From Breznakibacter sp047600785 (GTDB lineage Bacteria; Bacteroidota; Bacteroidia; Bacteroidales; Marinilabiliaceae), in NCBI GenBank assembly GCA_047600785.1, contig JASGKH010000002.1, forward strand, positions 2,294,001-2,358,000: 64,000 nucleotides of DNA, read 5' to 3'. The position numbers and the translations under genes are program-made. The notes under the pieces are model-generated. The model had not been told where the DNA came from, did no database searches, and was given only the letters and a program-made list of their open reading frames with translations. Shown here piece by piece: positions 1 to 8,851 of this stretch; position 1 is the first letter of the stretch, and the number at the start of each line of letters is the position of its first letter.

Positions 1-3000
1 AAAGTCACCATCACATCGTCCGACGACGTGCACGTACCGTTGCTGATTGTCCATCTGAGCGTGTATGCCGACCCATTGGTCCCGTTAAACACGCTACTAG
101 GAACAGTTGGTTGTACCACTGTTCCTCCGGTGCCTGTCACAATGGACCAAAGCCCTGTTCCAACGGATGGTGTATTGGCCGCCAATGTTGCAGACGTAGC
201 ACCACACAAAGCCAGATCCGAACCGGCATTGGCTGTCGTTGGAATGGCATAAACGGTCACCACACCAGCATCCACAACTCCTGCCTCGTTCCCGTTGTCA
301 TAAGTAAAACTGGTCAACTGGTACGTGCCGACTTCAGCAGCAGGCAGCACATACGGCAATGCAGATATGGTCACCGGAGCTTTAGCTACCCCGTTGATTT
401 TATAATTCAATATATAGTTAAATCCGATAGGCGCAGACGATGTAAAGGTAACCGGTATTCCGGAAGAGGTCCCACAGATAGTTCCGGACGGAGTAAGTTT
501 TGCCTTGGGTTTAACGGTATTGACAGTTGCCGATGTCAAATCGACACGTCCCGATGCGGGAACGGCGATCCGGCCCGACGAAGAAATGGTTCCCGAATTG
601 TTATCTCCTGTCGCCGATGAAGCATTGTGGCCCCATTTACTGGTTGAAACATTGTAACTGGCCACCCGCAGATCGCTTACGCCATTGGCCGTGACCAATG
701 GGGTTACGTCGCTCGACGCATCCCAACCGATCCCGATAATGGCCTGGCTTCCCGCAGTGGCTGCGACCGTCCAATACTCTTTTGAATTCACGTACGAAAG
801 TGGTGCTTCGTACGACGCATATGTCGCATTAGGGGCAAAATATTCCGTCTGCCAATCGATGGTTCCTGTCTGCGTGGCCGACAGTTTCAACTTACTACCC
901 AATACCCCGTCCTTTCCAACCGGGAATGTGAATGAATCGCCCTGGTTGATCCGTTTTACCATAGGGCCATCCACATACGAGGTTGATGTTCCCGCTGAAG
1001 GATACACACAAGTAACAGAAGTATTGGTGATGCGCAACAAACTTGACGAAGAGGTACGTATAGTGCCCGATGTCAACAAAAGATTGCCTGACACTTCTTG
1101 CGTCCCTGCAAAGATCACACCCGAAATGTTGTTTATCTGCAAATTATTGAAGGTATTGTTCCCCGTGAAATCCCCCGAGGCACCGCCAATTGTTTGTGCC
1201 ACGGTTCCTGCAAACACCACGGTTGCGTTGCTTCCGGTACCGGCTTTAAACACGCCTGTGTGGTACCGCTCCATGGTTCCTTTAATCGTCAGCGACCTAT
1301 TGTTCACGCTATTGTCGAGCGTTGGGCCGTCAATCACTAACCGTTTGCAAACCGTTAAATCAGCATTGGGAAGTATCCGGTTTCCGGTACCCGTTACCTT
1401 CAGGTTGGGCACAGAACTGAATAAATCGGAAATAATATTATAGGTTCCCGAACCTCCATATTCAATGGTGGCGTTGTTGTCGCAATCCACAAAACTCGTG
1501 TACCTTCCTGCGGGGATTACGGCACTTTCAAGATATAAAGTTCCACTTCCCTCAATCAGTCCAAGATTATGCCCCACATATGGGGAAACTATCTTAAGCT
1601 TATCGTTAATGGTCGTTCGATAAGCAAAACAGTTATTGGCATCTGCAGTCACTTCAGCATTAATTACCACAATAAAGCCATTAGGTCCTCCGTCCGGGCA
1701 TGCAGGTGCCGTCCCTACAGGAGTCCAAATGGTTTTATCGGTCCAATTGCCCGGTACATTGGCCTCATACACCGGGACTTCATTGGGAACATCGCTATCA
1801 AGCCCTGCAGTGTATTCTCCACTTAGGTTGCTCGTTCCCGAAGGAAACGTAAAACTAATCTTATTAGCCGATTCATCCACATTATCGGTCGTGGCTCCCG
1901 GGGTAGCTTTGCTCCAACTGGTACCCGGCACGATCAATCTGGCAGCCACATAGTTTACTTCGTCAGCAGCTGCTTGTTTCACATCGCCGGTATGGTAATA
2001 GAAGTTCACATCGCCCTTAAAGCCAGATATGCCATTGCTCTCTACTTCCCAATAATAATCCAAAACCCTGTATGGCGATAAGGTCGCCGGGTGCTTTTCG
2101 TTCACGGTATTGACCCTGATAGCTCCAACCGTCGCGTTTTGGAGAATGGTCAGTACGGCCGGGGTATATTTTCCTGCCAACCCCATTGGATAAATAAACT
2201 CAGTCGTCGACGCAATTATGGGGAAATACTTACGAATCCCAATATTACTGTAGACCCCATCGGAGCTTATCATTTTGGATGTTCCAAAATTATTCCCCTC
2301 AATATTGGCATCTTGTCCTAAAGTGAGCAGATATTTATTGATGTCGAGCACCCCACTGGCCAATTTAAAATTGCGCTGCAAGGTGATACCATTTAACAAT
2401 CGGGCCCCCAACACATCGTTCAATTCCAGACGGCCAAACGTACCGGTACCTGATAACAAGTGCACGCTTTGCCCGCCTGTAAGCACGACACCACCGGCCG
2501 ATGCACCGGTTGTGTAAGTGGCATTGTTGACCAGATCTCCGTTCAGATAAATGGTGTAATTTCCCATCAACAACTGACCACTGGCCAACTCCATGTGACG
2601 CAGCACATTCACGTCGCGAATCAATGACACCGATGTGACCGGGCTGATTTTCAAATCGTAAAAGTCAGTGGCCGTTGTTCCTTTTATGGTTTGGACACCA
2701 CCGCTAAACGTTGTCAGGTTATTGTAATGGTTGTAGACGCCGTTGTTGGTAAAATCGCCGTTTACCGTAAGCGGAATATTCAACTGGCTGTTGGCATCCA
2801 ATACACTATTGGCATTGGAGAGTGTTAAATTCCCGTTGAGAGTTAGCGGGCTTACCAATAATTTCACGGTAGCATTGGCCGCCGTGGCCGCTGTACGCCC
2901 GGTGACCGTCATATGGTAGAGGGGCACGGTGGCATCCACCAGATATTGTTGCGGTGTATTACTCAAATTGTGCGCAAATACAATTTCCCCACCAGTTACC

Positions 3001-6000
3001 GATGACGTTTCAGGACGCAGATACAAGTCACCATAGGTGTTGCCACCGCCGCCGTATACAAAATTTAGCGTACCTCCCGACATGTTGAAAACACTGCCGT
3101 TGTTGAGTACTTCCAATTTGGCATTCGTAGTAATGGCATTGCGGCCGTTTATAGTCATCGAGCCACCGCTTTGTGTGTATTTTAAAATCCCACTTGTCGA
3201 TGACGGATTCCGTCTTATTTGCCCATTTACCACTAAGATACCTCCACGCACCTCTATTTCAGAATCTCCGCCGCCCGAATATTCAATGTCATTGTTGTAA
3301 TTCACAGAACTTGTTGGGCCCACATATACGTTTCCACTTACCACGGTCAGTTTTCCGCTCAAATACAGATCGTTGCTATTTGAACTTGCATTGGCAATCA
3401 GTACGTTCCGGTTACCCGAATTACTGTAATCGACATATAAACCCGCAGCGGCAGGAATTGTAAATGGACTGGAAGTGGCAATGGTAAAATCGGAGTTCGG
3501 ATTGGTCCGTTTGTATTCAAAGGTTCCGTTTTGTAACGTCAGCCAGCTATCGGCCGGTGTGGTAAGTGTGCCTCCGATGTTACAGGTTAACGTGGAGGCC
3601 TGGGATGTGCCTTTGTTGACGGTAACTGATCCCAATACCGTTGTCGGCGTACCGCTTGTATTGGTTAAACTGGCATTATTATTCCCATAAAACACAATTG
3701 GAATATTTGAAAAATCACAACCGGCGTAAGCATTATTTCCCGTTCCCAATGCTGCGTTGTTAATCAGGCTTCCCCCAATTTTAAAACTTTGGTTGCTCGC
3801 ATCACTGTACACGCGAATCCCTGCTCCGGTATTTACGACCACATTTCCGTCGACAACAAAATTTTGCGCCAGATTATTGTTTCCATAATAAATCAACGCA
3901 CCACCTTGCAATTCAAAATTCCCTTTAACTGTTATTGTTTTTGCCACCCTCGAAGTGGGGGCTGTTGGATAATTACTGTTCCATGTAGGGCAAAACCATG
4001 ATTCGGAATTTTGACCTTTCGTTATCAGATTGCCATAGACCACGACATCGTTATTGGGAAAGATAATATTGGATCCTCCCAATGGAGAAATTACCAAATT
4101 ACCGTATGAAGACGTTCCATTGGGCAACCAATAAGTGGTACCGGCAGTACTGTTGACCGTATAAAGCTCGGTGGTTCCCAAATTGGTGTTAAATTCAGAA
4201 AAATCGCCCCCAGGGAATGCAAACGTACTCTGACTGTTGTAAGATGTAGTCAAGCGGAACAGCCCGTTTCCGTTGGGATGGTTCCGTACCATACTAAACA
4301 CACAACCTGGATTGTAGCCAATATCCAACGTGCCGCCAGTTTCAATTTGTAAACTGGCACACCGTTGCACTCCGCTATTAATATTCGTGTTATGGGTGGC
4401 CAAGGTTACCGTATGGCCATTGCCTATTATAACAACATCATTTTGGCCGGGCGCGGCTGTTGGCACATTATCTGCCGTATGGCTTGTCAGCGACCACGTA
4501 TTTAAGGTGCCCCATGTACCGCTCCTTCTGCTGTAATAAACCTTGGGCACTCCAAAAGGGTTGGTCGGGCTGTCATCTCCCGCAGTATAATCGCCATCCA
4601 CAAATGCCACATTTTCCATGAAATTCCCGGAACTAGGTTCCCCGATTAAGTTCGATGCATCCACCACGTCGTCAACGGTTCCCCGCGTCCATGAATAGGT
4701 TGCATGGTTATATCTTGCAGCCACATACCCATCTTCGGTAACGCCTGACCCTGTTACCAGGTTAGCATTGGCATAGGTATATGCATGGGTCACCGTAGCG
4801 CTTCCCAACACCAATCCCGTCGACTTCACCCGCCAATAATAAGTGAGGCTTCTTCCTTTGGTCGTGGTGTTAGGGTGTTCCGCATTCACGGGCAATATGG
4901 TCACATTGCCATAAGATGTGGGTACATTGTTAAGCGTTATGGTAGCCGGAGTGTAATTGTCCACTCCTACAGGATAAGTAAAAGCCCCCACCGCCGCAAA
5001 GGTTTTGGTAATCCCCCCATCGCCCGACTGGCCGCTGGTTTTCACAAAACGGTTGGTTCCGGTACCCGCAAACGCAGCATTGGCCCCTATTTTCAAATTG
5101 TACGATGCGATGTCTAGGCGTTTATCGTTGGCAAAGGTCAGCACCCCGTTGATAGTCATATTGGCCAACAACGAAATTGGTGCGGTCGCAGCATTGGTAT
5201 TGTTCATCTCTACGTTTTGGAATATTCCGTTGCCGTCGCCCCCAATAGTTTGCAAAGCCGTTCCTTTAAACAATAGCTTACCGCTTCCGATGTGTGTACC
5301 GGAGTTTGTTATGTTGCCCAACATCTCGACGGTTTTACCGCCATCATTGAATTGTCCTTTGGCCAGGTCGAATACCCCCTGTACGGTCAATGTGGTTTGC
5401 GTTCCCGCCAAAGTCAACGTTCCAGAGGACTTGTCGATCGTCAGATTGTTCAATCCCGCGTTTCCGTTATTAACAGTACCACTGATCGTTAACAACTGGG
5501 CAGATTTGCCATTAAACAACGTGGTGTTGGCACCTGAGTTGTAAGTGGCTCCCGATGTGATGGAGAAATCGCCTCCAATGGTAACATTTTGTCCACTGGC
5601 ATTAAACACCCCACTGGTCAGGTCAATGTTCTTCAACACGGTCAGCGGATACGATGCACCCAATTGCAATGCCGACGTGCTTCCTCCTTGTCGGTTCAGT
5701 ACCATATTTCCAAATGGGGCACTCGTACGAATAATAAAATTATCGTTCCCTGACATGGGATAAAACTCAAATGAACCGCCCGACACACTGACATTGGCCG
5801 CCGACGAGAATATATCGACGGCATATCCATTGGCATCGCACACATCGTAGATTTTCACGCTGCCCCCGGTCATGGCATATACGTTGGCTGTGGCGTTGAT
5901 ATTAAAAGTCCCTTTCGATCCATCCACCCCCCCGGTTAACCGGTTGGTATTGATGGTTGCATCTGTCATGGCCGCCAAATCGGCCGACGATGTATATTGC

Positions 6001-6668
6001 GCTGGCGTTCGCTGAAACCGTCCACGCAACGACACGATACCTCCCGTTTGTAAATATGAAGCTAAACCAGATGCCCCTCCTGCCGCACGTATCTGTTTGG
6101 TATCCACAAAACCACCATTTACCTCCAATTGGCCTGATGCGTAATCCCATGTCACGAGACCACCCGATTCCCGGGTCGAAAAATAACCATCATTTACCTG
6201 TAACTTACCATACACAGAGAACGACGAGGCATAGGATGCTTTATTGACACCGTTAACGCTGCCTGTACCTCCCGATACACCATAAGCTGCATTGATCTCC
6301 CTGTAATCATCGGCTGTTGTAAGCACAATCACGTCGGGACCATTCAACAATAAGGCGCCGTTCACCGGAACATAAAAATCACTGTTGGGCGTCCCGTCGT
6401 TCGATCCTTCCGTCAACGAAGGAATCACGGTCAAACCTGTTAGTTCCAAAGTACCCGTACGTATCCAAAGTGCTTTCTTCAAATTGGGGTTCTGATTGGT
6501 CGCTCCATTGGTATCCCCTCCCGAATTATTGGCCCCGAATAATCTAAACCGGTTGTATGCAGTCGAATAAACCGTCAGTTTATATGTTTGGTCAACTCCT
6601 TTATCGAGCACTAAATTGTAAAAGTCTGTGGTTCCGTTGCAGGTCAATTTATTATTACTGGCGCCCAT
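1..6668 (-). CDS. Giant adhesin-like secreted protein, downstream part (frameshifted, runs off window)
   Basis: An open minus-strand frame runs from the frameshift near 6692-6695 to the window edge without a stop; 6668 is its first in-frame ATG, but it is really the continuation of the neighbouring upstream frame. It encodes repeated beta-rich segments of the kind found in Bacteroidetes surface proteins: stretches resembling LTCNGTTDFYNL, repeated TVNGNFTNNG-like units, and W..TW blocks near 4540 and 1760. The last visible part, ending in CTSSDDVMVT, resembles Ig-like/PKD-type modules. No catalytic motif is visible. It is probably exported and surface-attached, but the C-terminus, where a type IX sorting domain would sit, lies outside the window. 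Function is unknown; adhesion is inferred from architecture. Confidence 0.75.
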   Translation of the reverse strand, partial: MGASNNKLTCNGTTDFYNLVLDKGVDQTYKLTVYSTAYNRFRLFGANNSGGDTNGATNQNPNLKKALWIRTGTLELTGLTVIPSLTEGSNDGTPNSDFYVPVNGALLLNGPDVIVLTTADDYREINAAYGVSGGTGSVNGVNKASYASSFSVYGKLQVNDGYFSTRESGGLVTWDYASGQLEVNGGFVDTKQIRAAGGASGLASYLQTGGIVSLRGRFQRTPAQYTSSADLAAMTDATINTNRLTGGVDGSKGTFNINATANVYAMTGGSVKIYDVCDANGYAVDIFSSAANVSVSGGSFEFYPMSGNDNFIIRTSAPFGNMVLNRQGGSTSALQLGASYPLTVLKNIDLTSGVFNASGQNVTIGGDFSITSGATYNSGANTTLFNGKSAQLLTISGTVNNGNAGLNNLTIDKSSGTLTLAGTQTTLTVQGVFDLAKGQFNDGGKTVEMLGNITNSGTHIGSGKLLFKGTALQTIGGDGNGIFQNVEMNNTNAATAPISLLANMTINGVLTFANDKRLDIASYNLKIGANAAFAGTGTNRFVKTSGQSGDGGITKTFAAVGAFTYPVGVDNYTPATITLNNVPTSYGNVTILPVNAEHPNTTTKGRSLTYYWRVKSTGLVLGSATVTHAYTYANANLVTGSGVTEDGYVAARYNHATYSWTRGTVDDVVDASNLIGEPSSGNFMENVAFVDGDYTAGDDSPTNPFGVPKVYYSRRSGTWGTLNTWSLTSHTADNVPTAAPGQNDVVIIGNGHTVTLATHNTNINSGVQRCASLQIETGGTLDIGYNPGCVFSMVRNHPNGNGLFRLTTSYNSQSTFAFPGGDFSEFNTNLGTTELYTVNSTAGTTYWLPNGTSSYGNLVISPLGGSNIIFPNNDVVVYGNLITKGQNSESWFCPTWNSNYPTAPTSRVAKTITVKGNFELQGGALIYYGNNNLAQNFVVDGNVVVNTGAGIRVYSDASNQSFKIGGSLINNAALGTGNNAYAGCDFSNIPIVFYGNNNASLTNTSGTPTTVLGSVTVNKGTSQASTLTCNIGGTLTTPADSWLTLQNGTFEYKRTNPNSDFTIATSSPFTIPAAAGLYVDYSNSGNRNVLIANASSNSNDLYLSGKLTVVSGNVYVGPTSSVNYNNDIEYSGGGDSEIEVRGGILVVNGQIRRNPSSTSGILKYTQSGGSMTINGRNAITTNAKLEVLNNGSVFNMSGGTLNFVYGGGGNTYGDLYLRPETSSVTGGEIVFAHNLSNTPQQYLVDATVPLYHMTVTGRTAATAANATVKLLVSPLTLNGNLTLSNANSVLDANSQLNIPLTVNGDFTNNGVYNHYNNLTTFSGGVQTIKGTTATDFYDLKISPVTSVSLIRDVNVLRHMELASGQLLMGNYTIYLNGDLVNNATYTTGASAGGVVLTGGQSVHLLSGTGTFGRLELNDVLGARLLNGITLQRNFKLASGVLDINKYLLTLGQDANIEGNNFGTSKMISSDGVYSNIGIRKYFPIIASTTEFIYPMGLAGKYTPAVLTILQNATVGAIRVNTVNEKHPATLSPYRVLDYYWEVESNGISGFKGDVNFYYHTGDVKQAAADEVNYVAARLIVPGTSWSKATPGATTDNVDESANKISFTFPSGTSNLSGEYTAGLDSDVPNEVPVYEANVPGNWTDKTIWTPVGTAPACPDGGPNGFIVVINAEVTADANNCFAYRTTINDKLKIVSPYVGHNLGLIEGSGTLYLESAVIPAGRYTSFVDCDNNATIEYGGSGTYNIISDLFSSVPNLKVTGTGNRILPNADLTVCKRLVIDGPTLDNSVNNRSLTIKGTMERYHTGVFKAGTGSNATVVFAGTVAQTIGGASGDFTGNNTFNNLQINNISGVIFAGTQEVSGNLLLTSGTIRTSSSSLLRITNTSVTCVYPSAGTSTSYVDGPMVKRINQGDSFTFPVGKDGVLGSKLKLSATQTGTIDWQTEYFAPNATYASYEAPLSYVNSKEYWTVAATAGSQAIIGIGWDASSDVTPLVTANGVSDLRVASYNVSTSKWGHNASSATGDNNSGTISSSGRIAVPASGRVDLTSATVNTVKPKAKLTPSGTICGTSSGIPVTFTSSAPIGFNYILNYKINGVAKAPVTISALPYVLPAAEVGTYQLTSFTYDNGNEAGVVDAGVVTVYAIPTTANAGSDLALCGATSATLAANTPSVGTGLWSIVTGTGGTVVQPTVPSSVFNGTNGSAYTLRWTISNGTCTSSDDVMVT

Positions 6669-8578
6669 AAAATATACCGTTGCGGCACCGGTTTTCCTGC
6701 AGCCGACGGAAACGCATCAAATACTGGGTAATCCAGATTGGTTAACCGTACGGTACCGTTGTTGGTAAAATCCCCATAAACAACGATTGTATGGAAATGG
6801 GTATAGTAGTTCAAAAATGGCGCCGTTCCGCCGGTTATGCCTGTAGGTGTATTGGTTGTGTTGCTCTTTCCCGTACCTACGGTAATCGATCCTCCGGCAT
6901 CAACCAGTATGCTCCCGTTGATGGTAAGCGATCGTTTGGCCGTAGAGGCATTATCCCCAATACGAAATGTACCTGCTTTAACGTTCAGATTACCATAAAG
7001 CACTAAATCGCCCATTTGCGAGGCAACAATCCCCGAAGCATTGATGGACAGGTTATTGTACTGGGTTTGCGCGACAGGTAACGTAAAACTGGCCGAATTG
7101 TAGTATTCCACCGTCCCACCACCGTTTTGCACCAACAAATTGCTGGCCACGGAAGGAAACTGAACGGAGGCCAGACGCAAAGTACCTTTCCCTTGCAGCG
7201 TGGACATCCCTGCGGTAAAACCGTAGGTTGACATATCGATGATCCCCCCCTCGTTAATGGTCACGTTCATATTGGCCACCGCGTTATTGACCGATAAGCT
7301 TACTGTGCGACCGGACAAAATAACCACATCAGTGGAGGCCTTGGGCACCATACTCCCGACTTGCGTGGTTCCACTGGGATCGAAGGTCCATGTGGAAGGA
7401 TCGTTCCAGTTTCCCGATTTGTACGAATAAAATTTGTTGATAGACGGCACAATGGTCAGCTCTTCCGATTTAAACACCGAATTGCCGGGGCCACAACTGC
7501 CACTGTTATTCCCAAACCAACAATCCCCTTCTTTGACGACATCAAATGTCAGGTTATTGGCACCGGTTATTGCCGGCGCTGTCACGGTTAACGCATAAGT
7601 ACGTGATGTACCCGGTGCCAGACCTCCGGCATTGACACGAACCATATAATCTGCTTCGGCATTCCATTTCACGCCAATGTTCACATCCGGATTTGAATCG
7701 GTCCATGTGGCTTGTCCGCTGTTGGTCACGGTCACATATATTTCCCGTGTTTCGCCTATTTCCCAAATTGTAGAGCCAATGTCCATTCCTGTAAAGGTCG
7801 CGTGATAACCAGGGGTATAGGTGATACGAACAAATCCATTAGCGCCAGTACCACCTGTCCTTGTACCGCTAGAATTCCTGTATCCGCCAGCTCCACCACC
7901 ACCATAATTATTACCGCCAGCTCCATTACCTTGATTAGTCCTTCCTGTACCGCCGCTACCACCATTTTCGTTTGCGCCCGTCCCAGCAGTTTGACCAGAA
8001 GCAGTTCCGCCAATACCCTCACTTCCTGCGCCACCACCACCACCACCGGAATAGTTACCAGTTGAACCTGTACCTCCATTACCACCCGCATATTTTGTTG
8101 TACCTGTTGAAGCTACAGTGGTTCCTCCATTTCCACCAGTAGCTGTATTATTTGCGACACCACTGCCTCCGACCGCAATAACAGAAGTTGTGTTAAAAGA
8201 AGAACTTCCTCCAGCATTACCAGCTGTTCCTCCGGTACCTACAACAATATTGTAAGAAGCTCCTGGGACTACCGTAACAGAACTTTTCACATAAGCTCCA
8301 CCACCGCCACCGCCGCCAGCACCATTAGTTGTTCTTGTACTTCCCCCTCCTCCGGCACCCCAAGCTTCCACCATAATAGAAGTGACCCCCTGAGGCACAG
8401 TAAACGTCCCATTTGTTGTAAATGACTGGGTTACCTCTTGTGCAAACATTGAAACGGCCACAAATATCAACAAGAGAAACAATCCGAATTTTGTAGATAA
8501 TTGCAGACAGCTGTTTTTTAGCCATTCATTTCTATTCACACAATTTTCCTGCAGTTTAAAGCAGTACAGCTTTTCCAT
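6644..8578 (-). CDS. Giant adhesin-like secreted protein, N-terminal part (frameshifted)
   Basis: The 644-residue frame starts with a basic n-region and a hydrophobic core (FGLFLLLIFVAVSMFAQ), a signal peptide. Next comes a glycine-rich domain (about residues 50-255) opened by FTTNGTFTVPQGVTSI, then an Ig-like domain of the NBR1/CARDB type (TIWEIGETREIYVTVTNSG), then a W..PSTW block and beta-helix-like repeats. Reading terminates at 6644 in a short out-of-frame tail after AAGK. One extra A in the run read as gga-aaa-ccg would restore AGKTGAATVYFMGASNN and join the frame to the downstream part. Codons and style match on both sides. A terminator-free junction supports one gene. Confidence 0.8.
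   Translation of the reverse strand: MEKLYCFKLQENCVNRNEWLKNSCLQLSTKFGLFLLLIFVAVSMFAQEVTQSFTTNGTFTVPQGVTSIMVEAWGAGGGGSTRTTNGAGGGGGGGAYVKSSVTVVPGASYNIVVGTGGTAGNAGGSSSFNTTSVIAVGGSGVANNTATGGNGGTTVASTGTTKYAGGNGGTGSTGNYSGGGGGGAGSEGIGGTASGQTAGTGANENGGSGGTGRTNQGNGAGGNNYGGGGAGGYRNSSGTRTGGTGANGFVRITYTPGYHATFTGMDIGSTIWEIGETREIYVTVTNSGQATWTDSNPDVNIGVKWNAEADYMVRVNAGGLAPGTSRTYALTVTAPAITGANNLTFDVVKEGDCWFGNNSGSCGPGNSVFKSEELTIVPSINKFYSYKSGNWNDPSTWTFDPSGTTQVGSMVPKASTDVVILSGRTVSLSVNNAVANMNVTINEGGIIDMSTYGFTAGMSTLQGKGTLRLASVQFPSVASNLLVQNGGGTVEYYNSASFTLPVAQTQYNNLSINASGIVASQMGDLVLYGNLNVKAGTFRIGDNASTAKRSLTINGSILVDAGGSITVGTGKSNTTNTPTGITGGTAPFLNYYTHFHTIVVYGDFTNNGTVRLTNLDYPVFDAFPSAAGKPVPQRYILWAPVIIN
6692..6695 (-). other. 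Single-base frameshift point in the giant adhesin gene
   Basis: A run of four A on the coding strand (TTTT on the plus strand). Upstream of it the protein-like frame is that of 6644-8578; downstream it is the frame that stays open to the window edge. Adding one A restores a smooth family-like sequence. A consensus error or a real deletion is likelier than programmed slippage, because no extended slippery heptamer is visible. Confidence 0.75.
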
Positions 8579-8673
8579 GTTATACAGTTATTTAATCCGT
8601 TTTCTCGTTCAATGGCAGTTCCCAATAGGCATAGAGTCACCCAATGAGGGATCTACTTTTTTCAAAAGCCGGG

Positions 8674-8681
8674 CAAAAATA
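8674..8681 (-). promoter_or_regulatory. Candidate -7 box for the giant adhesin gene
   Basis: On the minus strand this reads TATTTTTG, a full match to the Bacteroidetes TAnnTTTG box, about 95 bases before the ATG at 8578. I see no good -33 element at the usual distance. Confidence 0.4.
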
Positions 8682-8796
8682 GTAAATCTGTAGGCCTTAT
8701 ACATATCGACTTCTCTATATGTTTCCAATATCGGAACCTATTCCCCAATGTTTTGACAAACCAACGTATACTGGGGGTGAACGACGGCATAACAAA

Positions 8797-8825
8797 GAAA
8801 AAGGCGTACCGCTAACGGTACGCCC
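8797..8825 (-). terminator. Intrinsic terminator after the 816-residue protein gene
   Basis: A perfect 9-bp stem (GGCGTACCG / CGGTACGCC, loop of four, 8803-8824) is followed on the minus strand by a T-rich run. It lies just downstream of the stop at 8852 and separates this gene from the giant adhesin gene. Confidence 0.8.
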
Positions 8826-8851
8826 CTGTTTGCATGTATCACAAAAACAAC

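Noticed and set aside
685..1443. 252-codon plus-strand ORF in the adhesin region
   Set aside because: It is in a fixed frame opposite the adhesin coding strand, like several others across 1-5.8 kb, and is explained by the repetitive codon pattern of the real gene.
6692..6695. Programmed ribosomal frameshift
   Set aside because: Only a short A4 tract and no downstream stimulatory structure that I could see; error, mutation or phase variation explains it more simply.
7712..8091. Glycine-rich and Thr/Ser-rich ORFs on both strands
   Set aside because: By-products of the GGN repeat coding of the adhesin's glycine-rich domain.
6800..8400. CRISPR array
   Set aside because: The short repeated bases are gene-internal codon repeats of the adhesin; there are no regular spacers.
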